Assembly (NCBI GenBank): GCA_030673735.1
Contig: DAOVIK010000050.1
Coordinates: 1 to 9,329 of the forward strand
Direction: 5' to 3'
Length of the DNA: 9,329 nt
Source of the DNA: Anaerolineae bacterium
GTDB taxonomy: Bacteria; Chloroflexota; Anaerolineae; Anaerolineales; E44-bin32
Shown one piece after another: positions 1 to 6,260 of the stretch; the stretch's first letter is position 1, and the number at the start of each line of letters is the position of its first letter. The translations under genes were made by a program, and so were the position numbers. The notes under the pieces are model-generated. The model was not told the origin of the DNA. It did no database searches and saw only the letters and a list, made by a program, of their open reading frames with translations.

Positions 1-663
<663 letters not shown>

Positions 664-682
664 CACCGAGGACAGATACGAC

Positions 683-1138
683 ATGCCGATACGCTGTGAG
701 ATCGCCACCCAGGACAAGCTTCTCTACGAGGGTCCGGCGGACGTTGTGGTGGTGCCCGGAATCGAAGGCGAGATGGGGATTCTCCCCAACCACGGGCCGC
801 TTCTCACGGCGCTAGAATTCGGCGTGCTGCGTGTGCGGCATAAGGGAGAGGAGCATGCCTTCACCATCGCCGGCGGCGTCATGGAGGTCATGCCGGATTT
901 GGTGACGGTATTGGCCGACGTCGGGGAGCTTGTGGATGAGATCGACGAGCAGCGGGCCGAGGCAGCTAGGCAACGTGCCGAGGAGATCTTGGAGAAAGGT
1001 CCGCCGCCGGATACGGAAGAATACCTCGCCATCGAAGCCGCGCTGAGGCGCTCCAAGCTGCGTCTTGATGCGGTTAAGCACTATCGCCGCAGGCGCGCGC
1101 GGCCTGGTCCGGGGCCAAGCGAACGAGAGGAAGCGTAG
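683..1138 (+). CDS. atpC: F1F0 ATP synthase subunit epsilon
   Basis: Epsilon is the central-stalk subunit that couples rotation to catalysis and can inhibit ATP hydrolysis. The 151-residue protein has the N-terminal beta-sandwich (about residues 1-84, with the signature GIEGEMGILPNHGPLLTAL) and a C-terminal two-helix hairpin (about 86-133). The start of the first helix reads IDEQRA (residues 87-92), which matches the I/L-D-x-x-R-A motif of ATP-binding epsilon subunits described in Bacillus-type enzymes; the second helix has several arginines (LRRSKLRL). After the helices there is an extra arginine- and proline-rich tail (about 134-151), making the protein somewhat longer than the usual 130-140 residues. 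The ATG at 683 lies 19 bases after atpD, with a purine-rich CGAGGA upstream. The next gene begins 5 bases after the stop. Confidence 0.97.
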   Translation: MPIRCEIATQDKLLYEGPADVVVVPGIEGEMGILPNHGPLLTALEFGVLRVRHKGEEHAFTIAGGVMEVMPDLVTVLADVGELVDEIDEQRAEAARQRAEEILEKGPPPDTEEYLAIEAALRRSKLRLDAVKHYRRRRARPGPGPSEREEA

Positions 1139-1143
1139 GTAGC

Positions 1144-2151
1144 ATGCCTCTATTTGGTAAAGATCTCGGGATCGATTTGGGAACCGTCAATACCCTGATC
1201 TGTGAGGGCGATGAGATCGTCCTGCACGAGCCAACGGTTGTCGCCATTGACATTGATGAATTGAAGATCGTCGAAGTGGGGCAGGCGGCGCGCGAGATGG
1301 ATGGGCGAGTGCCTGAGGATATCGAGGTCATGCGTCCACTGCGCGATGGCGTGATCGCAGACTTCGAGGTAACGCATCGCATGCTGGGCCACTTCATCGA
1401 GAAGGTTTGTGGTCCGGCGCGGCTCTTCAAGCCGCGGGTGATGATCACGGTCCCGCATGGGGTGACGAGCGTTGAAAGCCGCGCGGTCCACGAAGCGGCG
1501 CTGCAGGCTGGAAGCCGCGACGTGCGGCTCATCCAGGAACCATTGGCGGCGGCCATCGGCGTCGGCCTGCCCATCGCCACACCGTCGGGAAACATGGTTG
1601 TGAATCTGGGCGGAGGGGCGGTGCAAGCCGCGGTGATCGCCATGACGGGCATCATTGCCGCCGAGACGGTGCGCATTGGGGGTGCGGCACTGGACGAGGC
1701 GATTGCCGGCTATGTGCGCAAGAAGTATGGTCTGATCATCGGGCACAGGACGGCTGAGGATGCCAAGATCAGGATCGGCGCCTCGGTTTCGCAGGACGAA
1801 GAGCGGACCATGGAGATCCAGGGGCAAGACCAGGTGACGGGCATGCCGCGTCCGATCACGCTCAGCACGAGCGAAGTCGTTGAGGCTCTGCAGGAGACCC
1901 TGCATCTCCAGGCTTCATCCGTGCGAAAGGTGTTGGAACTCACGCCGCCTGAATTGGCCTCGGACATCATCGATCGCGGCATGGTGATCTGTGGCGGAGG
2001 AGCGCTCCTGCGCGGCATGGACCGCTGGCTCACGCGTGAAACCGGCGTGCCGGCGTATGTAGCCGAAGAGCCTATCGCTTGCGTGGCCAAGGGCGCCGCC
2101 AGGGGATTGACCATCCTGGATCGGCTGCAGAGAATCCTGCCCACGGTCTGA
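1144..2151 (+). CDS. mreB: MreB-family actin-like protein with altered phosphate-2 motif
   Basis: This is a 335-residue bacterial actin homologue of normal MreB length. MreB forms membrane-bound filaments that guide cell-wall synthesis in rod-shaped cells. Family motifs run in order: phosphate-1 DLGTVNT (11-17), RPLRDGVIADFEVT (64-77), QEPLAAAIG (131-139), the region IGGAALDEAI (178-187), HRTAEDAKIRIG (201-212), TPPELASDIIDRG (267-279), the adenosine motif CGGGALLRG (283-291) and CVAKGA (313-318). The phosphate-2 motif, usually D-I-G-G-G-T-T-E, reads NLGGGAVQ (154-161), so its Asp, both Thr and its Glu are all replaced. The residue before the conserved Glu of the usual EEP is Gln. Binding of nucleotide may remain while hydrolysis is impaired (inference). 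The ATG follows atpC by 5 bases, suggesting co-transcription with the atp genes. No mreC or mreD follows; a convergent gene does. It may be a paralogue rather than the main MreB. Confidence 0.9.
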   Translation: MPLFGKDLGIDLGTVNTLICEGDEIVLHEPTVVAIDIDELKIVEVGQAAREMDGRVPEDIEVMRPLRDGVIADFEVTHRMLGHFIEKVCGPARLFKPRVMITVPHGVTSVESRAVHEAALQAGSRDVRLIQEPLAAAIGVGLPIATPSGNMVVNLGGGAVQAAVIAMTGIIAAETVRIGGAALDEAIAGYVRKKYGLIIGHRTAEDAKIRIGASVSQDEERTMEIQGQDQVTGMPRPITLSTSEVVEALQETLHLQASSVRKVLELTPPELASDIIDRGMVICGGGALLRGMDRWLTRETGVPAYVAEEPIACVAKGAARGLTILDRLQRILPTV

Positions 2152-2184
2152 TGGGATCAGTAAACCTATCATTGGGTAAGAAAA

Positions 2185-2206
2185 GGCGCGCCTTTGAAGG
2201 CGCGCT
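2185..2206 (-). terminator. Intrinsic terminator of rex, between convergent mreB and rex
   Basis: An 8-bp perfect GC-rich stem (arms 2186-2193 and 2198-2205, extendable by one G-U pair) closes a TTGA tetraloop. Read on the minus strand, the stem is followed at once by TTTTCTT, the classic terminator tail, 35 bases past the rex stop. On the plus strand it lies 35 bases past the mreB stop but is followed by TCATCGTTT, a weaker tract. It therefore looks like a good terminator for rex and perhaps a partial one for the atpDC-mreB transcript. Confidence 0.8.
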
Positions 2207-2239
2207 CATCGTTTGGGAGGTTATTCGAGAGCGGGGATT

Positions 2240-2863
2240 TCACTCCGGCATGTAGTATGTCATGTCCTGCAGGTGAAGCACCGGATCGATGTACTCCACT
2301 CGAACGCCGTTGGGAACGGAGAGGGAAGTGGGCGCGTAGCATAGAATTGCGCGCACACCTGCACGCAAAAGACGATCGGCCAGATCCTGAGCGGCCTCGG
2401 CGGGAACGGTGAGCATGGCGACCATGATGCCGCGGTTTCGGATCTCTTCTTCTAAGGTAGATACGTCCTGTATGACGAAAGGACCGGCCTTGTCTCCGAT
2501 CTTCTTGGGATCATTATCGAAGGCGACAACGATGCGGAAGCCTCGATCGAGGAAGCCTGCGTAGTTGGCAACCGCATGACCAAGGTCGCCGGTGCCAACC
2601 AGAGCCGTATCCCATACACGATCAACCTTGAGGATACGCTGCAGCTGTTCCATCAGGAAGCTGATGTTGTAGCCGGTTCCTTGCTTGCCGAACTCGCCAA
2701 ATTGTGATAGGTCTTTGCGGATCTGGGCCGATGAAAACCCAAGCCGATCCCCGAGCTCCTGTGATGATGTGATCTCCCTGTTCTTGGATTTCATCTCAGT
2801 GAGTGCGCGAAGATAGACCGGGAGGCGGCTGACCACTATTTCAGGAACATGTGCAGAGTGCAT
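2240..2863 (-). CDS. rex: Redox-sensing transcriptional repressor Rex
   Basis: Rex is a cytoplasmic homodimeric repressor that reads the NADH/NAD+ ratio: it binds operators when NADH is low and releases them when NADH rises, typically controlling fermentation and respiration genes. The 207-residue protein has the family N-terminus VPEIVVSRLPVYLRAL (6-21), a winged helix (about 32-62, with SSAQIRKDLSQFGEFGKQGTGY), a Rossmann nucleotide loop VGTGDLGHA (89-97), AFDNDPKKIG (114-123), and the C-terminal swapped helix (about 191-207). I chose the ATG at 2863 because GGGGAG lies 5 bases upstream and families start near here. The frame extends to 2923, but that lies inside the promoter's -35 box, so those residues would not be encoded in the transcript. 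It is convergent with mreB and divergent from obgE. Confidence 0.96.
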   Translation of the reverse strand: MHSAHVPEIVVSRLPVYLRALTEMKSKNREITSSQELGDRLGFSSAQIRKDLSQFGEFGKQGTGYNISFLMEQLQRILKVDRVWDTALVGTGDLGHAVANYAGFLDRGFRIVVAFDNDPKKIGDKAGPFVIQDVSTLEEEIRNRGIMVAMLTVPAEAAQDLADRLLRAGVRAILCYAPTSLSVPNGVRVEYIDPVLHLQDMTYYMPE

Positions 2864-2889
2864 GATCACTCCCCTAGGGATGGCATAGG

Positions 2890-2907
2890 TTGCTGAGTAT
2901 ATCACAA
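2890..2907 (-). promoter_or_regulatory. Candidate Rex operator over the rex -10 box
   Basis: The 18-base minus-strand sequence TTGTGATATACTCAGCAA compares with the Rex operator consensus TTGTGAAnnnnTTCACAA. The first half-site matches at six of seven positions and the second at four of seven, with the exact spacing. It contains the rex -10 box, where a bound repressor would block polymerase, and rex genes are often self-regulated. The degenerate second half-site keeps this tentative. Confidence 0.5.
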
Positions 2908-2923
2908 ATGAAGTACAAATCAA
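2896..2923 (-). promoter_or_regulatory. Sigma-70-type promoter of rex
   Basis: On the minus strand, TTGATT (2923-2918) is separated by 16 bases from TATACT (2901-2896). The -10 box matches TATAAT at five of six positions and the -35 box matches TTGACA at four of six. Transcription would begin near 2889, giving a leader of about 26 bases before the chosen rex ATG. This is the clearest promoter in the window. It rests on sequence match only. Confidence 0.7.
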
Positions 2924-2983
2924 TTGGGCCGATCTCCATGATCAAGATCCGCGGATTGATTGCGTTTGCGGTAGGATAGGCAT

Positions 2984-4261
2984 GTGACTGAAGCACCGAT
3001 CTTCATCGACGAAGCACGGATCTTCGTTGCCTCCGGCAAGGGCGGCAACGGCATCGTGCATTTCCGCAGGGAGAAATTCGTGCCGCACGGTGGACCGGGT
3101 GGCGGGGATGGGGGCAAGGGAGGAGACGTCGTCCTTGAAGTCCGTGCCACCATGAACACACTTTCGCACTTCCGCGGCCAGCGGCATTTTAAAGCCAAGA
3201 ATGGCGGCAGGGGCGGCGGCAATCGCAGGAAAGGCCGCAATGGCGCCGACGTCGTCGTTCCACTGCCTCCGGGGACCATGGTGCGGCGTGAGGACACCGG
3301 TGATCTGCTCGCCGACATGGTGCAGCCCGGAGAGCCAATGGTCCTGTTGCAGGGAGGGCGTGGAGGTAGGGGCAACGCGCGCTTCGCCACCTCGCGCAAT
3401 CAGGCTCCTCGCATGGCCGAAAAGGGCGAACCCGGAGATAGCTGTTGGTTGAATCTCGAGCTGAGATTGATCGCCGACATCGGGATCGTGGGTTTGCCTA
3501 ACGCCGGAAAATCGACCCTGCTGGCTGCAGTGACCAGAGCCCAACCCAAAATCGCAGCCTATCCCTTCACGACTCTCGCTCCCAATCTTGGAGTGGCCGA
3601 TCTTGACGATGAGATCAGCCTGGTTCTCGCCGATATTCCCGGTCTGATCGAAGGCGCCCATAAGGGTCTTGGCCTTGGAACGGCGTTCTTGCGTCATATC
3701 CAGCGAACCCGCGTCCTGATCCATCTCGTCGATGGGGGCGCGCCCGATCCTCTGGTCGATTTCTCTCAGGTGAACACCGAACTGGCTCTCTTCGATCCTC
3801 AATTGGCGCGCAAGCCGCAGATCGTGGCGATCAACAAGATCGATCTGCCGGACGTCAAGAAGCGCATGCCGCAGATCGAGCGCGAATTCGCCAAGAAAGG
3901 ATATGAGGTACATGCGATCTCAGGCTTGGCGCGCACCGGTTTGCGTAAGCTTCTTTACGCCGCTCATAGTGCGCTGCAAGAGTCGGAGATTAAGCCGATC
4001 GAGGAGGCTGTTCCCGAGTACCGCGTGGAGGATGAGCTTGTTGAATTCGAGATCACGCGCGAGCCGGACGGCGCCTGGCGCGTCGCCGGCAAGGCTGTCG
4101 AGCGGGCGGCGGAGATGACGTATTGGGAGTATGATGAGGCCGTGCGCCGCTTCCAGCGCCTCTTGGATCGAATGGGGGTGGAAGATGAGTTGCGCCAGGC
4201 AGGCGCGCAGCCTGGCGATACCGTGCGCATAGGAGATCACGAACTCGAATGGCAGGATTGA
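2984..4261 (+). CDS. obgE: GTPase Obg/CgtA (ribosome assembly)
   Basis: This is an essential cytoplasmic GTPase that acts in large ribosomal subunit assembly and is linked to stress and growth control. The 425-residue protein has three domains: the glycine-rich Obg fold (about 7-160, e.g. GKGGNGIVHFRREKFVPHGG), the G domain with G1 GLPNAGKST (170-178), TT of G2 (196-197), G3 DIPG (217-220) followed by LIEGAHKGLGLG, and G4 NKID (284-287), and a C-terminal OCT domain (about 345-425) as found in Firmicutes-like Obg proteins rather than the E. coli type tail. The GTG at 2984 has AGGA seven bases upstream; an overlapping ATG at 2982 runs straight into TGA and cannot be used. The gene diverges from rex and its last 13 bases overlap nadD. 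No strong plus-strand promoter is obvious in the 120 bases upstream. Confidence 0.97.
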   Translation: MTEAPIFIDEARIFVASGKGGNGIVHFRREKFVPHGGPGGGDGGKGGDVVLEVRATMNTLSHFRGQRHFKAKNGGRGGGNRRKGRNGADVVVPLPPGTMVRREDTGDLLADMVQPGEPMVLLQGGRGGRGNARFATSRNQAPRMAEKGEPGDSCWLNLELRLIADIGIVGLPNAGKSTLLAAVTRAQPKIAAYPFTTLAPNLGVADLDDEISLVLADIPGLIEGAHKGLGLGTAFLRHIQRTRVLIHLVDGGAPDPLVDFSQVNTELALFDPQLARKPQIVAINKIDLPDVKKRMPQIEREFAKKGYEVHAISGLARTGLRKLLYAAHSALQESEIKPIEEAVPEYRVEDELVEFEITREPDGAWRVAGKAVERAAEMTYWEYDEAVRRFQRLLDRMGVEDELRQAGAQPGDTVRIGDHELEWQD

Positions 4262-4851
4262 TTGGCGTCTTCGGAGGAACTTTTGACCCTCCACATCTAG
4301 GACATCTCACACTGGCACAATCGGGAATTGACGATCTTGATTTGGACAAGGTGCTATGGGTTCTGACGCAGAATCCCCCGCATAAGCCCGATGATCCGAT
4401 CTCACCCCTAGAGCCTCGACACGTGATGCTCCAAGCAGCCATCAAAGATCATCCCAGCTTCGAGTTCTCTCGCATAGACATCGACAGGCCCAGCCCACAC
4501 TACGCCACCGGAACCTTGCGCGCACTGCGCGAGGGGAATCCCAAAGCTCGCTATGCCTATCTCATGGGGGAAGACTCACTGCGCGATCTGCCTACGTGGC
4601 ACAATCCAGCGGAATTTGTAGAATTGTGTGACATGTTGGGCGTGATGTGCCGGTCAAGCATCCAAGTCGATCTCGAGAAGCTGGAGGAAACACTGCCGGG
4701 GATCAGCGCTAAAGTACGCTTCTCTAGCGTCCAAGAGGTGGATATCTCGGCCTCGGACATTCGCCGACGTGTGCGCGAGGGATTGCCCTATGACCACCTC
4801 GTGCCGCACGCGGTTGCTCACATCATTCACGACCTCGGACTGTATAAGTGA
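4249..4851 (+). CDS. nadD: Nicotinate-nucleotide adenylyltransferase
   Basis: NadD joins nicotinate mononucleotide to the AMP part of ATP, giving deamido-NAD and pyrophosphate, the step before NAD synthetase in all de novo and some salvage routes. The 200-residue protein has the nucleotidyltransferase signature GGTFDPPHLGH (9-19), including the HxGH-type His pair, the substrate-loop segment GEDSLRDLPTWHNP (107-120), and the C-terminal SASDIRRRVREG (167-178) that corresponds to the family's SST/SxxIR motif. The ATG at 4249 lies inside the end of obgE, and AGGAGA sits 12 bases upstream. Pairing of obg with nadD is common in bacteria. The usual following gene, rsfS, is absent here; a transporter takes its place. 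The stop overlaps the next start. Confidence 0.96.
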   Translation: MAGLIGVFGGTFDPPHLGHLTLAQSGIDDLDLDKVLWVLTQNPPHKPDDPISPLEPRHVMLQAAIKDHPSFEFSRIDIDRPSPHYATGTLRALREGNPKARYAYLMGEDSLRDLPTWHNPAEFVELCDMLGVMCRSSIQVDLEKLEETLPGISAKVRFSSVQEVDISASDIRRRVREGLPYDHLVPHAVAHIIHDLGLYK

Positions 4852-6002
4852 GTTTGATCCGCGATCGTTCCTTTCTCGCTAACGCCGTGGCCCATGGCGT
4901 CGTGGACATGATCAATTCCCTACGGCCAATGCTGTTGGCCGTGCTCAGCGTTCCGCTGGGGCTGACGAATGCCATGATCGGCTTGATCGGCGCTGCCTAT
5001 ACCTTCAGCGGCTCTTTGACCCAACCCTTATTTGGCTTGCTGGCAGACAAGATCGGGTCGCGCTGGGTCGTGATGGCCGGCCTGCTGTGGCTGGCGTGCA
5101 TGTTCGGGTTGGCATTGGTTGTGCCCGGCTATGCTGCATTGGTGATCCTAATATTCGCTGCACTCGGATCGGGCGCGGTTCACCCTGCGGGAGCCATGCA
5201 AGCCACTCTACTCGGCCGTGAGTACCCCCGCAATCGGGAGGCAACCGCGGCCTCGCTCTTCTTTCTCTTTGGAACAGGCGGCTTCTCGATCGGGCCTGTG
5301 ATCGGGGGCGCACTTCTGGATCTCTGGGGCCCACCAGGCCTATTGCTTCTCCTGCTGACTGCCGTTCCAACGGGTATCTATGCGGCATCGAATCTGAGGC
5401 GCCCCGCCGTCTCGATCCCGGATACAGAATCGGATTCGCCAGCGAATGATCCAGCCCCGATCGTGCGGCGCTCTCTGCTCGCATTTGTGCTGCTCACCGC
5501 CTTCCGGTCGTGGTCGCAGATGAACATGATCACGTTCATCCCTAAGTTCTTCAGCGATCTTGGCTACCGGCCGGTGCTATATGGCACGATCGCCACGGCA
5601 TACAGCATTGGAATGGCGCTGGGCGGAGTCGCCGGCGGAGTCTTGGGGGATCGCTACAGCAAGCGCCGCGTGATTATCATTTCAATGGTGCTGGCGGCGG
5701 GCACGCTGGTGCTCTTTCCTTACGTGGCGCAGACTCCCATGGTCTACTTGGTGGCGCCACTGGCGGGTGCCTTCGCCGGAGCTCCGCATGGCATCATCGT
5801 CGTGCTCGGTCAGCGCATGCTGCCGAGACGCGTTGGCGCCGCATCGGGCTTAGTGCTGGGCTTTACCTTTGCCAGTGGGGCGGTGGGCACCTTGATCAGC
5901 GGACTGCAGGCGGATCTTGTCGGCTTCGACGCCGTGTTCCTGACGACCGCAGCCATCGCCGCGGTGGCGGCCTTGATGGCGGTCCGCTTGAAGACCGATT
6001 GA
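4848..6002 (+). CDS. Major facilitator superfamily exporter, fosmidomycin-resistance (Fsr)-like
   Basis: This is a 384-residue integral membrane protein with about 12 hydrophobic segments and a polar central loop (about 184-208), the layout of a major-facilitator drug/H+ antiporter. The inter-helix motif A appears twice: GLLADKIGSRWVVMAG (63-78) and GGVLGDRYSKRR (263-274). The HGVVDMINSLRPMLLAVL start (16-33) and GSGAVHPAGAMQA (107-119) resemble the Fsr branch, whose founding member exports fosmidomycin. The real substrate cannot be told from sequence; other small organic molecules are just as possible. The GTG start overlaps the nadD stop as GTGA and has no clear ribosome site of its own, so translation is probably coupled to nadD. 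It is the last gene of this operon, facing the GH38 gene. Confidence 0.85.
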   Translation: MSLIRDRSFLANAVAHGVVDMINSLRPMLLAVLSVPLGLTNAMIGLIGAAYTFSGSLTQPLFGLLADKIGSRWVVMAGLLWLACMFGLALVVPGYAALVILIFAALGSGAVHPAGAMQATLLGREYPRNREATAASLFFLFGTGGFSIGPVIGGALLDLWGPPGLLLLLLTAVPTGIYAASNLRRPAVSIPDTESDSPANDPAPIVRRSLLAFVLLTAFRSWSQMNMITFIPKFFSDLGYRPVLYGTIATAYSIGMALGGVAGGVLGDRYSKRRVIIISMVLAAGTLVLFPYVAQTPMVYLVAPLAGAFAGAPHGIIVVLGQRMLPRRVGAASGLVLGFTFASGAVGTLISGLQADLVGFDAVFLTTAAIAAVAALMAVRLKTD

Positions 6003-6260
6003 TATCGCGCGGCCTTCATTCCCCAGAAGATTGAATCGAAACTCGTTGCCAGGCACGGATCCTCCGGGGCTGCGAGAGTCGTTGATCCACGACGGAGCAT
6101 CAAACGCTCGGGCGTGGACAACCCCGTCTTCGCGGGGCGATCGGCCCCGTCTACGCGGGGCCCCGGAAATACACCGGGACAAGTGAGCGAAGACGAATTC
6201 AAGCTGCGGTGCACCCGGTCCTGGGTGGAATCCAAAATGGTTGACAAGCTGATGAAAGTC
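6003..6260. other. Non-coding gap between convergent genes
   Basis: These 258 bases separate the 3' ends of the transporter and GH38 genes. Open frames cross the region on both strands, but they are continuations of frames shadowing the flanking genes and show no recognisable protein. Besides the twin palindrome described separately, I see only short hairpins: a 5-bp stem around GTCGTTGATCCACGAC (6079-6094) and a CCCGG/CCGGG pair just after the palindromes. No T-tract terminator was found on either strand. Confidence 0.6.
6122..6160. repeat. Twin GC-rich palindromes, REP-like
   Basis: Two 16-base palindromes, CCCCGTCTTCGCGGGG (6122-6137) and CCCCGTCTACGCGGGG (6145-6160), differ at one base and repeat every 23 bases. 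Each can fold into a stem of five pairs plus one G-T pair with a 4-base loop; the second extends by two pairs with flanking GG and CC. The 7-base linker contains the palindrome CGATCG. The arrangement resembles REP-type intergenic repeats, and it could also stop transcription from both sides, although no T-tract follows. Confidence 0.6.

Noticed and set aside
1150..1905. 251-codon frame antisense to the mreB-family gene
   Set aside because: The sense strand carries MreB motifs throughout; the antisense translation looks like an arginine- and histidine-rich shadow.
2864..2923. Upstream in-frame start for rex adding 20 residues
   Set aside because: It lies in the -35 box of the rex promoter, the added residues are not Rex-like, and the ATG at 2863 has a strong ribosome site.
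2942..3913. Long open frame of 323 codons antisense to obgE
   Set aside because: Obg matches its family along the whole opposite strand. The antisense frame has no recognised domain and is the kind expected opposite a GC-biased gene.
6122..6160. A minimal CRISPR array, suggested by GC-rich palindromic repeats similar to type I-E repeat cores
   Set aside because: The units are only 16 bases with a 7-base linker, far too short for spacers, there are just two copies, and no cas gene is in the window.
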